64,000 nt of DNA from Saprospiraceae bacterium. GTDB lineage: Bacteria; Bacteroidota; Bacteroidia; Chitinophagales; Saprospiraceae. The stretch covers positions 13,207 through 77,206 of the forward strand of contig JADJVK010000022.1 in NCBI GenBank assembly GCA_016710625.1, read 5' to 3'. The notes beneath the pieces are model-generated. The model was not told where the DNA came from and searched no databases. It was given only the letters and a program-made list of their open reading frames with translations. The position numbers and the translations under genes were made by a program. Positions 36,999 through 46,413 of this stretch are shown here, one piece after another. Every line of letters begins with the position of its first letter. The stretch's first letter is position 1.

Positions 36999-38684
36999 AT
37001 GAATAAAAAAGTATTAATAATATTTTGTCTTTTTATTTTAGTCTTAAAAATAAATGCTCAAAATAGAAATTCCTATTTTAAAAAAGTATTTACAGAAGCT
37101 GATACATTGAGAGGTAATTTGTCAAAATACAGAACTTGTTTTGATGTGACTTACTATGATTTAAAGGTTGAATTTAATATTGAAAACAAGAGCATAGTAG
37201 GAACAAATGATATTTATTTTGAAGTCAAACACGACCTTGATACATTGCAAATTGATTTATTTGATAATTTAAATATTTCAAAAATCGAATTTGATGGTCA
37301 AGAATTAAAATATTTTAGAAAGTTTAATGCAGTTTTTGTCATATTTCCTAGAACTCTTTTTCAAGAAACAAGAGGAGTTCTCACTGTTAATTATGATGGA
37401 ATTCCCAAAATTGCAATCAGACCACCTTGGGATGGCGGATTTGTATATAGCAAAGATGATTTTGGAACAGATTGGTTAGCAGTATCTTGTGAAGGAATTG
37501 GAGCAAGTATTTGGTGGCCCAACAAAGATCATTTATCAGATGAACCAGATAGTATGGATATCCACTTGTTAGTTCCACAAAAATTCAATGCAATTTCTAA
37601 TGGCAATCTTGTCAGTGCAATACAAATTAATAGTAAACAAACTGATTATCATTGGCATGTATCTTATCCTATTAATAATTACAATGTAACCTTTAATATT
37701 GGCAACTATAGCCATTTTGAAGATACCTTAAAATATAAAGATGGAGAAGTGTTGAAATTGGATTATTATGTGTTATCTAATCATGTTGATACTGCCAAGG
37801 TTCATTTTCAGCAAGTAAAACCCATGCTGAGAATTTATGATAAATATTTTGGGAAATATCCTTTCATGAAAGATGGATATGCATTGGTGGAAACACCCTA
37901 CTTAGGGATGGAGCACCAGAGTTGTATTTCTTATGGCAATAAATTTAATATTGGCTATCTAGGTGGACGAATGCCCGATTCGATGTATTGGGATTTCATC
38001 ATCATTCATGAGTCTGGGCATGAATATTTTGGAAATAGTGTAAGTTGCAAAGATCATGCAGAAATGTGGATACATGAAGCTTTTACCACTTATATGGAAG
38101 CACTCTATGTCGAAAATACACTTGGGTATGATAAAGCATTAGAATATTTGGAATATCAAACACAATATATTAAAAATTTGGAACCAGTAATTGGTCCCAT
38201 GAACGTGAATTTCGGAGAATGGAATTCTTCCGATCATTATTTCAAAGGTTCTTGGATACTTCATACTTTAAGAAATACAATAAGTCAGGATTCCGTATTT
38301 TTTGATATTTTGAGAACATTTTATGATCAACATAAATGCGGTTTTGCGACAACTGATGATTTTGTAAAATTAGTCAATGAAAAGGCAAAAAGAGACTACA
38401 CCAATTTTTTTGAGCAATATTTATATCATCCAAGTATTCCAAAATTACAATTTAGGAGTAAAAAGAATGGAAATGGTATTATACTTACTTTCAGATGGAG
38501 TGCTTCGACACCAAAATTTGATATGCCTATAAAAATATCTAAAAACGAAGAATTTGCGATATGGTTGAATCCTACAACAGAATGGCAAGACGTAGAATTG
38601 TCTGATATTGAAGAAGATGCTATCCGATTTGATTCGAGATTGTACTTAGTAGATTTGCAAAGGGTGAATGACAACTTCAAATAA
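36999..38684 (+). CDS. M1 family metallopeptidase (aminopeptidase N-like)
   Basis: Exported zinc aminopeptidase of 561 residues, signal peptide 1-20 ending NAQ. The exopeptidase motif appears as LGMEHQS, a GAMEN variant common in Bacteroidota, and the zinc site is HESGH (H337, E338, H341) with the third ligand E360, exactly 18 residues after H341. At 561 residues it lacks the long C-terminal helical domain of classical aminopeptidase N. A role in periplasmic or secreted peptide degradation is inferred. It follows the SDR gene by 12 bp and ends in a strong bidirectional terminator shared with rplS. Confidence 0.93.
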   Translation: MNKKVLIIFCLFILVLKINAQNRNSYFKKVFTEADTLRGNLSKYRTCFDVTYYDLKVEFNIENKSIVGTNDIYFEVKHDLDTLQIDLFDNLNISKIEFDGQELKYFRKFNAVFVIFPRTLFQETRGVLTVNYDGIPKIAIRPPWDGGFVYSKDDFGTDWLAVSCEGIGASIWWPNKDHLSDEPDSMDIHLLVPQKFNAISNGNLVSAIQINSKQTDYHWHVSYPINNYNVTFNIGNYSHFEDTLKYKDGEVLKLDYYVLSNHVDTAKVHFQQVKPMLRIYDKYFGKYPFMKDGYALVETPYLGMEHQSCISYGNKFNIGYLGGRMPDSMYWDFIIIHESGHEYFGNSVSCKDHAEMWIHEAFTTYMEALYVENTLGYDKALEYLEYQTQYIKNLEPVIGPMNVNFGEWNSSDHYFKGSWILHTLRNTISQDSVFFDILRTFYDQHKCGFATTDDFVKLVNEKAKRDYTNFFEQYLYHPSIPKLQFRSKKNGNGIILTFRWSASTPKFDMPIKISKNEEFAIWLNPTTEWQDVELSDIEEDAIRFDSRLYLVDLQRVNDNFK

Positions 38685-38721
38685 AAAATAGCCTTGACTG
38701 AAAAGACAAGGCTATTTTTTT
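38683..38721. terminator. Bidirectional terminator between the M1 peptidase and rplS
   Basis: A perfect 14 bp stem, AAAAAATAGCCTTG at 38683-38696 with CAAGGCTATTTTTT at 38707-38720, 10 nt loop, A run left and T run right. Confidence 0.9.
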
Positions 38722-38745
38722 AAATATAATCTAAACAACAATAGC

Positions 38746-39102
38746 TTAAGCTTTTGCTGTTTTTAATTCTTTGATTCTAGCTTTCTTACCAACTAAGCCT
38801 CTCAAATAGAATAATTTAGCTCTTCTTACTCTACCTCTCTTAATAACTTCGATTGTATCGATATTAGGAGAAACCATAGGGAAAATTCTTTCTACTCCTA
38901 CCCCATTAGAAATTTTTCTAACAGTAAAAGTTTTTCCTAAACCTTCACCAGAGATTTGAATAACATCTCCTTTATAAGATTGGATACGGAATTTATCTCC
39001 TTCAATAATTTTATAATTTACGTTAATCGTATCACCTGGGCGAAAACTTGGTAATGGTTTAGTTGTAACCATTTGTTCCTGAACAAACTTTATAGCATCC
39101 AT
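38746..39102 (-). CDS. rplS: 50S ribosomal protein L19
   Basis: Ribosomal protein of 118 residues near the 30S-50S interface. It opens MDAIKFVQEQ and has PSFRPGDTINVNYKIIEGDKFRIQSYKGDVI, VRKISNGVGVERIFPMVSPNIDTIEV and GRVRRAKLFYLRGL, all diagnostic of L19. It is alone here; the frequent partners rpsP, rimM and trmD are not next to it. It has its own promoter. Confidence 0.98.
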   Translation of the reverse strand: MDAIKFVQEQMVTTKPLPSFRPGDTINVNYKIIEGDKFRIQSYKGDVIQISGEGLGKTFTVRKISNGVGVERIFPMVSPNIDTIEVIKRGRVRRAKLFYLRGLVGKKARIKELKTAKA

Positions 39103-39148
39103 TGTACTAATATTTTATATGCTTTTCTTTTTTCAATAATTCGAGGTG

Positions 39149-39180
39149 CAAAAGTATATAAAGTATTTTGAATTGACAAA
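39149..39180 (-). promoter_or_regulatory. Promoter for rplS
   Basis: On the minus strand TTTG (39177-39180) is followed by a 20 bp spacer and TACTTTTG (39149-39156), a full Bacteroidota promoter, 47 bp upstream of the rplS ATG. Confidence 0.65.
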
Positions 39181-39356
39181 TTATTCCTAACTTTTTAATG
39201 AAAAAAACTAATAAATTATTGAAATAACCCAGTTTGAATGCTTGAATGATGAATATTTACATCTTATAAAAAAAATTAATACGTTTTCAATCAATAATAA
39301 GTATGAAAATTGTACAAATATTGATTAATTCCAAAAGTTTGATTTTAATCAAAAGA

Positions 39357-40739
39357 CTATTCTCCGTATAAATCATTTCTCAAATCACTCAATCTATTAT
39401 CAATTGACCATGAATGTTCTTTTTTGATAGGAATCGAATGTATGAAATCCAAAACTTGCTGACGAATTTGATGAATTGATGGTGATTCAAAAATCCTTTT
39501 CCCCTTATCCATCACTTTTACTAATAAATCTTTTCCTTTAATATCAGATTCATGATCAAATTCAGAAAATAGAGTGTCATACATTACATTATCAATTATT
39601 TCTCTTTTAATTTGCAATTTTCCGGGCCAAGAAATTTTTGAATGATCATCTGATTTTTTCAATTTACTCTCCCATTTATCCCCATTTTTTAATGCAGATA
39701 ATTTATAAACTCCACTCAGACTTTCCGAAACAGCAACTAACCGAGTTCCAACTCCCCATAAATCAATTTTAGCCCCTCTTTTCTTCAGATTTTCAATCAC
39801 ATTTTCATCTAAATCATTGGTTGCCAATATTTTTGTTTCTGACAATCCAGCTGCATCCAATGCCCTTCTAACATAATTACTTAAATCATATAAATCGCCA
39901 CTATCCAACCGAACTCCTTGTAAATGTTGCCCTTTAGCTTTCATTTGAAGCCCAATTTCTATTGCATTCTTAATTCCTAATTTCGTTTCGTAAGTATCAA
40001 TTAATAAGGTGCAATTATTTGGCATTACATCAGCAAACGACTTAAACGACTGTATTTCAGAGTCATGTGACATCACCCAACTATGTGCATGAGTGCCTCG
40101 AACAGGAATTCCATAAATAAACCCAGCTTGAACATTGCTTGTCCCATCAAATCCTCCAATATAAGCTGCTCTACTAGCTGACAATGCACCATCAGGACCA
40201 TTTGCCCTTCTCAATCCAAATTCAAAACAGGCATCCTCTTTTGCCACTGACTTTATAATAGCAGCTTTTGTAGCAATGTTTGTCGAATAATTAATAATAT
40301 TTAATAATGTTGATTCTATCAATTGTGCCTGAATCAATGGACCTTCAACCCTAATAATTGGTGAATTGGCTTGAATAGCAGTGCCTTCAGGAATGGCAAA
40401 AACATCACATTCGAATTTAAATCTTTGTAAATAATTCAATATACTTTCATCAAAAATTGATTTACCATCATTGCCTTTCAAATTTCCAAGATATTGAATT
40501 TCTTTCGGATCAAACTTCAAATTTTCTAAATAATCTAATGTTAATTCCAATCCAGATGAAATCGCATAATATGCATGAAAAGGTACTTTTCTAAAATATA
40601 AATGAAAGATAGATTCTTTATTATAAATCCCTGATTTCCAATATCCTTTTGCCATACTCAACTGATACAAATCGGTTAGAAGAGATAATGAGGATGGATA
40701 TAATGTACTACTATTTTTCATAATAAACCTATTAAACAT
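39357..40739 (-). CDS. pncB: Nicotinate phosphoribosyltransferase
   Basis: Cytoplasmic enzyme that makes nicotinate mononucleotide from nicotinate and PRPP in NAD salvage. The 460 residues carry TDLYQLSMAKGYW near the start, the block FGLRRANGPDGALSASRAAY, GTHAHSWVMS with the catalytic histidine, VRLDSGDLYDLSNYVR and LATNDLDENVIENL, as in the long PncB form of many Bacteroidota. It is divergent from the membrane-protein gene at 40795 with only about 55 bp between them. No anomalies. Confidence 0.95.
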   Translation of the reverse strand: MFNRFIMKNSSTLYPSSLSLLTDLYQLSMAKGYWKSGIYNKESIFHLYFRKVPFHAYYAISSGLELTLDYLENLKFDPKEIQYLGNLKGNDGKSIFDESILNYLQRFKFECDVFAIPEGTAIQANSPIIRVEGPLIQAQLIESTLLNIINYSTNIATKAAIIKSVAKEDACFEFGLRRANGPDGALSASRAAYIGGFDGTSNVQAGFIYGIPVRGTHAHSWVMSHDSEIQSFKSFADVMPNNCTLLIDTYETKLGIKNAIEIGLQMKAKGQHLQGVRLDSGDLYDLSNYVRRALDAAGLSETKILATNDLDENVIENLKKRGAKIDLWGVGTRLVAVSESLSGVYKLSALKNGDKWESKLKKSDDHSKISWPGKLQIKREIIDNVMYDTLFSEFDHESDIKGKDLLVKVMDKGKRIFESPSIHQIRQQVLDFIHSIPIKKEHSWSIDNRLSDLRNDLYGE

Positions 40740-40794
40740 TTCAATTTGGATGCAAATATTGTGTATATTGCCATCAATTTATTAATTTTTTGAT

Positions 40795-41567
40795 ATGAAT
40801 ATTGAAAATAGTATAAAAAAAGGCTATAAATTCAAATTTAGCCAATACTTCTCTGAGAGATTTGAGATTTTAAAAAAGACATGGGTAGTTTTGTTGGTTA
40901 TGGCTTAGTTGTAATGATTATCAACCTCCTATCTAAATTTCTTCCATTAATTGGCTACGTAATTGGACTATTATTAACTCCTTTATATGCAGGATTTTAT
41001 GTTGTTGCCAATAAAATAACTAATGGCGAAAGATATGAATTTCAATCCTTTTTTGAAGGATTTAATAGAGCTCTTGAAATGATTTTGGCAAGTATTTTCA
41101 AAATAATAATTTCATTGTTTTTTATAATACCATATTTAATAATAATTTTTTATTCAATTAGTTCAAAAATCAATTTTAATAGTAATTTTGATAATTTCGA
41201 AGGAATTTTTTCAATTGTCTTATTAATTATTCCAATGTTATTATTTGGTTTTGTTATTTTTGTTTTACTTCTTCCATTTCTGATTTGGACTGATTTAATC
41301 ATCTTATTTTCAGACAAATACAAAGCATGGGACTCACTAGTTCTCAGTTTCAAATTAACATTAAAGAATTATTTCCCAATTCTAATTTTTGCCACCATTT
41401 TACTTTTATTAAATATATTTGGAGCAGTATTATTTGGATTTGGTTTATTATTTACAATTCCATTGACCTATTGCATTTTTTATGCAGCTTTTAGAGATAT
41501 AGCGAATTTATCCAATGATAATCAATCTAATATAGATGAACATTTGATTGTGGATGATTTAGTTTAA
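40795..41567 (+). CDS. Multi-pass membrane protein, interrupted by a -1 frameshift
   Basis: Integral membrane protein of about 257 residues. The last 228 residues (open from 40881) hold roughly five to six hydrophobic helices. An in-frame ATG at 40795 gives a conventional cytoplasmic N-terminus, MNIENSIKKGYKFKFSQYFS..., that runs into the A6 run at 40872-40877 and then leaves the main frame; assuming one more A yields FEILKKDMGSFVGYGL, a natural junction. Such an N-terminal helix before TYAGFYVVANKITNG-like text is usual in Bacteroidota membrane proteins related to the GDPD-membrane/DUF975 type, but I cannot name the family. The lesion may be a sequencing error. No function is assigned. Confidence 0.6.
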
Positions 41568-41678
41568 TTGATTTTTTTTCTTATTTTATAAAAAAGTTCA
41601 ATTATTACAAAAACAAACCACAATATTTGCATTTAATTTATTTAAAACTAAATAATTCATTATTCAAATAATTTAAAA

Positions 41679-42575
41679 ATGAAACCAAATTTAATGATAC
41701 TTGCTGCTGGAATGGGCAGTAGATATGGAGGACTAAAGCAAGTAGATTCGATTGGTCCGAGTGGCGAAGCAATTATAGAGTATTCCATCTACGATGCATT
41801 GAAAGCTGGTTTTGGGAAAATAATCTTTATTATAAGAGAAAGTATTGAAAGTGATTTCAGAGCTAAATTTGAAGCAAAATTCAAAGGAAAATTTGAGTAT
41901 GAATTTGCATTTCAAGAATTTAACACAGGATTTGAAAAAGAGGAAGAAATACCAGAGAGAGCCAAGCCTTGGGGAACTGCCCATGCTATTATGGCAGCAG
42001 AATCGGTCACCGATGCTCCTTTTGCAGTAATCAATGCCGATGATTATTATGGAGTTGAGGCATTTCAACAAATGGCAGATTTTTTGAAAAAGGATTGCTC
42101 AGAGAAAAAATATGGGATGGTCGGCTATATTTTGAATAATACATTGTCTGAAAATGGCTCTGTTTCTAGAGGTGTTTGTAGTGTAAATGAGCAAGGAAAT
42201 CTTGCTGAAGTTAATGAAAGAACAAGCATCGCAAAAGTAAATGACGAAATTCAATATCAAGATGCAAATGGAAGTCATTTTTTACCAGATAATACAATTG
42301 TTTCAATGAATTTTTGGGGATTTCACCCAAGTCTTTTCGATTACTTGAAAGTAAGATTTAAAGAATTTGTGAAAGAAACTGCAAATAATCCTAAATCCGA
42401 ATTTTTCATTCCGCTTCCTGTGGATGAAATGATAAAAAAAGGGTTAATGGAATTGAAAGTGATGGAATCAAATGACAAATGGTATGGTGTAACCTATCAA
42501 GAAGATAAACCAATTGTTCAAGCTGCTTTCAAAAATTTGATAGAAAAAGGAGTTTATCCAAATCCACTTTGGTAA
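41679..42575 (+). CDS. Sugar-phosphate nucleotidyltransferase
   Basis: Cytoplasmic NTP-transferase-fold enzyme of 298 residues that should couple a sugar 1-phosphate to an NTP. The signature loop is LAAGMGSRYGGLKQV (residues 8-22), followed by GPSGEAIIEYSIYDALKAGF, PWGTAHAIMAAES (base-binding) and FAVINADDYYG with the metal-binding aspartates. WGFHPSLFDYL and FFIPLPVDEMI are typical of the uncharacterised 'nucleotidyltransferase' group in Bacteroidota. Its stop codon overlaps the ATG of the next gene (TAATG), so it is coupled to a kinase of the APH fold, which suggests sugar salvage: kinase first, then nucleotide activation. Confidence 0.88.
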   Translation: MKPNLMILAAGMGSRYGGLKQVDSIGPSGEAIIEYSIYDALKAGFGKIIFIIRESIESDFRAKFEAKFKGKFEYEFAFQEFNTGFEKEEEIPERAKPWGTAHAIMAAESVTDAPFAVINADDYYGVEAFQQMADFLKKDCSEKKYGMVGYILNNTLSENGSVSRGVCSVNEQGNLAEVNERTSIAKVNDEIQYQDANGSHFLPDNTIVSMNFWGFHPSLFDYLKVRFKEFVKETANNPKSEFFIPLPVDEMIKKGLMELKVMESNDKWYGVTYQEDKPIVQAAFKNLIEKGVYPNPLW

Positions 42576-43639
42576 TGGAGCTAGAATTAACGGATGTAAT
42601 TAGCCAATTTTCAAATGAACCAGTAGTTGACATCCAGCCACTTGGAAATGGGCATATCCATAAAACATGGAAGGTAGATTTTGCTTCACATTCCATTGTT
42701 TTACAACAGTTTAATTCAAATATTTTCAAAAACCCTTATGAAGTTTGCAAAAATATTGAAATAATCTCTGATCATTTGAAGTCTAAAAATGACTATCCTT
42801 ATGATATATTGCAATTAATCCGTTCAAAACAAAATGAATTTATTGTTCCATTTGAAAATAATTATTTTAGAGCTATAAATTTTGCTGAAAACTGTTATGC
42901 AGCAGACATAATGGATAGTGTGAATACCGCTTTTGAAGTGTCAAAAGCATTTGGTAAGTTTGCAAAATCACTATCTGATTTAAACCCAAATTCATTAACT
43001 TATTCCATTGAAAATTTTCATAATGGCACCCTCCGACATGCAACTTTGTGGACTGCAATCAAAGAAAACATTGCAGATAGAGTTAAATATTGTGAAAATT
43101 TAATCAACAAGATAGAAACCAATAAAGAGATAACAAAAAAAATTGACTCATTAAAAGAAATTCAAAAAATACCTTTAAGAATCGCCCATTTCGACACAAA
43201 GGTGAATAATATCCTTTTGGACAATTTAACCCATTCACCTAAAATGATAATAGATTTGGATACGACGATGCCAGGTACTTTATTATCAGATTTTGGAGAT
43301 ATGGTTCGTACAGCTACGCCTACGAAAGATGAAAATGAGATGGATTTGGATATGGTAAATTTTGACTTAAAATTCTTTGAAGGGATTACTCAAGGATATT
43401 TGTCTGAGCTATCTTCCACACTGAATCAACATGAAAAAGAAAATTTGCTAGAAGGTGGAAAATACTTGATTTTAATGCAATGTGAGCGATTTCTTGCAGA
43501 TTATCTAAATGGCGATATTTATTATCCAATTAATTATGAAAATCAAAATCTAGTTAGGGCAAATAATCAAATGAAGCTTCTTGAATCTATCGTCGATCAA
43601 GAAACGGCAGCAAATCAGATTTTAAAAAAATATTGGTAG
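42575..43639 (+). CDS. APH-fold kinase, likely sugar 1-kinase (NahK-like)
   Basis: Cytoplasmic kinase of 354 residues in the aminoglycoside-phosphotransferase superfamily. The catalytic loop is H205-F-D207-x4-N212 (AHFDTKVNNILLD) and the metal-binding IIDLDTT puts the second Asp at 227; VFKVDF-like nucleotide-lobe text opens with PLGNGHIHKTWKV. The superfamily includes N-acetylhexosamine 1-kinase (NahK), and the neighbouring sugar nucleotidyltransferase makes a sugar 1-kinase role more likely than antibiotic resistance. I use the ATG at 42575 that overlaps the upstream stop, not the TTG two codons earlier. The next gene starts directly after the stop codon with no gap. Confidence 0.82.
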   Translation: MELELTDVISQFSNEPVVDIQPLGNGHIHKTWKVDFASHSIVLQQFNSNIFKNPYEVCKNIEIISDHLKSKNDYPYDILQLIRSKQNEFIVPFENNYFRAINFAENCYAADIMDSVNTAFEVSKAFGKFAKSLSDLNPNSLTYSIENFHNGTLRHATLWTAIKENIADRVKYCENLINKIETNKEITKKIDSLKEIQKIPLRIAHFDTKVNNILLDNLTHSPKMIIDLDTTMPGTLLSDFGDMVRTATPTKDENEMDLDMVNFDLKFFEGITQGYLSELSSTLNQHEKENLLEGGKYLILMQCERFLADYLNGDIYYPINYENQNLVRANNQMKLLESIVDQETAANQILKKYW

Positions 43640-44770
43640 ATGAAAAAAGTATTTGTAAGTGGTTGTTTCGATATGTTACATAGTGGTCATGTTGCTTTTT
43701 TAGAGTCTGCTGCCCAATATGGTGACTTATATGTCGGAATCGGTAGTGATCAAACCATTTTAGAGTTAAAGAATAGAAATACAATTTTCAAAGAAAATGA
43801 GCGAAAATATATTATTGAAAACTTAAAATTTGTGAAAAAATGTTTCATAAATAGTGGCAATAGTAAATTAGATTTTTTAAAAGAACTTGATGAATTAAAC
43901 CCAGATATTTTTGTTGTAAACCAAGATGGACATTCTTTAGACAAAGCAAATCTTTGTGAAGAAAAAAATATACAATACATTGTATTAGAAAGAATTCCAA
44001 AAGAAAATTTAGCAGCTAGATCTACAACAGATTTACTAAAAATTTCTGGAATTCCATATAGAATTGACCTTGCAGGTGGTTGGCTCGATCAACCCTATGT
44101 CTCAAAACATTGCCCCGGTCCTGTTCTGACTATTTCTATTTTACCCACCCACGAATTCAATTTAAGAAGTGGTATGTCATCCTCTACAAGGAATAAAGCT
44201 AAAGAAATCTGGAATAATAATCTGCCAAATGACAACCCAGAGCAATTGGCAAAATTGTTGTTTTGTTTTGACAATCCTCCAGGTACAACTGAAGTTTCAG
44301 GCTCTCAAGATGCTTTGGGAATTGTAATGCCTGGATTGAATTATTTATATTATGATAAAAATTATTGGCCCACAAATATTATAAATATAAGAAATCAATC
44401 AATTTTAGATTGGTTAGAAGACAAAATTCAACTCATCCCGTTATCTCCAAGAGAATCCAATTATAATGTGTTAGAAAACACTGATATAACCATTGAAAAA
44501 GCAAAAAATTTGTCTGAAGCTGCAGAAAGATGTTGGAAATCAATTTTAGAAAAAGATGTTAAAAACTTTGGTTTTTATCTAAAAAAATCATTTGAAGCAC
44601 AAATTTCGATGTTTCCCAATATGGTGGATGAGCATATTATGGAAAAAATCAATAACTTGTCAACAGATGTTCTTGGATATAAAATTTCAGGAGCTGGTGG
44701 CGGCGGTTATTTAATCGTCATATCCGATTCTTATATTGAGAATGCTATTAAGATAAAAATTAGAAATTAA
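43640..44770 (+). CDS. HxGH nucleotidyltransferase fused to a GHMP kinase
   Basis: Bifunctional cytoplasmic protein of 376 residues. Residues 1-~135 form an RfaE2/TagD-type nucleotidyltransferase: VSGCFDMLHSGHVAFL has the HxGH motif (H14-S-G-H17) and ARSTTDLLK closes the domain. Residues ~138-376 form a GHMP kinase: motif 1 PYRIDLAGGW (139-148), motif 2 SGMSSST (177-183), GSQDALG (221-227) and motif 3 SGAGGGG (350-356). The pairing parallels HldE, where a sugar kinase is fused to the same type of transferase, but there the kinase is PfkB-fold. I infer a sugar kinase plus CDP- or ADP-transfer to the same sugar phosphate. It is packed against the two upstream genes. Confidence 0.8.
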   Translation: MKKVFVSGCFDMLHSGHVAFLESAAQYGDLYVGIGSDQTILELKNRNTIFKENERKYIIENLKFVKKCFINSGNSKLDFLKELDELNPDIFVVNQDGHSLDKANLCEEKNIQYIVLERIPKENLAARSTTDLLKISGIPYRIDLAGGWLDQPYVSKHCPGPVLTISILPTHEFNLRSGMSSSTRNKAKEIWNNNLPNDNPEQLAKLLFCFDNPPGTTEVSGSQDALGIVMPGLNYLYYDKNYWPTNIINIRNQSILDWLEDKIQLIPLSPRESNYNVLENTDITIEKAKNLSEAAERCWKSILEKDVKNFGFYLKKSFEAQISMFPNMVDEHIMEKINNLSTDVLGYKISGAGGGGYLIVISDSYIENAIKIKIRN

Positions 44771-44787
44771 TCTTTAAGAAAAATAAT

Positions 44788-46413
44788 ATGAATCTTGAAT
44801 TTAATAAAAATGAAGATGCACTGAAACTTTCAGTTTCCAATTTGAATAGAAAATTAGAAAAAATCTATCAAGGAGGTGGGCTTAAAAAGTTAGAAAAACT
44901 GAAAGCTGAAGGGAAAATGAGTGCAAGAGAACGTATTAATTTTCTTTTAGATAAAGGAAAACCTACCCTCGAAGTTGGAGCTTTTGCTGGATATGAAATG
45001 TATGAAGAACATGGCGGTTGTCCAGGTGGAGGTGTAATTGTAGTAATTGGCTACATTCAAGGAAGACAATGTATTGTAGTCGCAAATGATGCTACTGTAA
45101 AAGCAGGAGCTTGGTTTCCGATAACTGGTAAAAAGAACTTAAGAGCACAAGAAATTGCGATGGAAAACCGTTTGCCAATTATCTATTTAGTGGATAGTGC
45201 AGGGGTTTATTTACCTATGCAAGATGAGATTTTCCCTGACAAAGAGCATTTTGGCAGAATTTTTAGAAATAACGCTAAAATGTCTAGTATGGGAATTCCA
45301 CAAATAGCTGCAATCATGGGAAGTTGTGTAGCTGGAGGTGCTTACCTACCTATCATGTCTGATGAAGCCTTGATTGTGGAGGGAAATGGATCTATATTTT
45401 TAGCTGGACCTTATTTGGTGAAAGCTGCTATTGGAGAAGATGTTGACAAAGAAACTTTAGGTGGGGCAAAAACTCAATCTGAGATTTCCGGGGTCACAGA
45501 TTATAAAATGCCCGATGAAGTAACCTGTTTAGAAACCATTAAAAAGTTAATTGATAAGTTTGGAAAATTTGACAATGCTGGCTTTGATAGAATAAAAACT
45601 GAAAAGCCATTATCTGATTATGAGAATATTTATGGCTTTTATCCAGAAGGTGGATTAAAACCATACGACACTGTCGAACTCATAAAATGTTTGGTTGACA
45701 ATTCAGAGTTAACACAATATAAAGAGCATTATGGCAAAACAATCATATGTGGATATGCCAGAATTGATGGATGGGCTGTTGGGATAGTTGCAAACCAACG
45801 ATTGGTCGTCAAAAATGCAAAAGGAGAAATGCAATTCGGTGGGGTCATTTATTCAGATAGTGCAGATAAAGCCACTAGATTTATTATGAATTGCAATCAA
45901 AAGAAAATTCCATTAGTGTTTCTTCACGATGTCACAGGTTTTATGGTTGGCTCAAGATCTGAGCATGGTGGAATCATTAAAGATGGTGCAAAAATGGTGA
46001 ATGCAGTTGCAAATTCTACTGTACCAAAATTTAGTATAGTTATTGGAAATTCTTATGGAGCTGGAAATTATGCAATGTGTGGAAAAGCATATGATCCAAG
46101 GTTGATAGTTGCTTGGCCTTCAGCAAAAATAGCAGTGATGGGTGGAGCTCAAGCCGCTAAAGTACTCACTCAGATACAAGTAGCAACGCTAAAAGCCAAA
46201 GGCGAAGCGGCAGATTCAGAAGCTGAACAAAAATTATATGAGGCTACCAAAGCCAATTACGACAGACAAACTACTCCATTTTATGCTGCAGCAAGACTTT
46301 GGGTGGATGCAATTATTGACCCCACAGATACAAGAAAGTGGGTTTCAATGGGTATAGAAGCAGCAAACAATTCGATAATTGAAAAATTTAATGTAGGAGT
46401 TCTTCAAGTATAA
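44788..46413 (+). CDS. Acyl-CoA carboxylase beta subunit (carboxyltransferase)
   Basis: Carboxyltransferase subunit of a biotin-dependent acyl-CoA carboxylase, cytoplasmic, transferring carboxyl from carboxybiotin to an acyl-CoA. The 541 residues fit methylcrotonyl-/propionyl-type beta subunits: GKMSARERINFLLDKG, GGGVIVVIGYIQGRQCIVVANDATVKAGAW and the oxyanion loops MGSCVAGGAYLPIMSDE and GNSYGAGNYAMCGKAYDPR. The LPMQDEIFPDKEHFGRIFRN-like stretch (positions ~150-170) favours the methylcrotonyl type. The biotin-carrying alpha subunit is not next to it. It starts 17 bp after the preceding gene but is functionally unlike it, so shared transcription may be accidental. Confidence 0.92.
   Translation: MNLEFNKNEDALKLSVSNLNRKLEKIYQGGGLKKLEKLKAEGKMSARERINFLLDKGKPTLEVGAFAGYEMYEEHGGCPGGGVIVVIGYIQGRQCIVVANDATVKAGAWFPITGKKNLRAQEIAMENRLPIIYLVDSAGVYLPMQDEIFPDKEHFGRIFRNNAKMSSMGIPQIAAIMGSCVAGGAYLPIMSDEALIVEGNGSIFLAGPYLVKAAIGEDVDKETLGGAKTQSEISGVTDYKMPDEVTCLETIKKLIDKFGKFDNAGFDRIKTEKPLSDYENIYGFYPEGGLKPYDTVELIKCLVDNSELTQYKEHYGKTIICGYARIDGWAVGIVANQRLVVKNAKGEMQFGGVIYSDSADKATRFIMNCNQKKIPLVFLHDVTGFMVGSRSEHGGIIKDGAKMVNAVANSTVPKFSIVIGNSYGAGNYAMCGKAYDPRLIVAWPSAKIAVMGGAQAAKVLTQIQVATLKAKGEAADSEAEQKLYEATKANYDRQTTPFYAAARLWVDAIIDPTDTRKWVSMGIEAANNSIIEKFNVGVLQV

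Noticed and set aside
42575..43639. Aminoglycoside resistance kinase
   Set aside because: The APH superfamily is broad; tight linkage to a sugar nucleotidyltransferase and to a kinase-transferase fusion points to metabolism.
43640..44770. Bifunctional fucokinase/GDP-fucose pyrophosphorylase (Fkp)
   Set aside because: Fkp is about 950 residues with a large pyrophosphorylase domain; here the N-terminal domain is a ~135-residue HxGH transferase of another fold.
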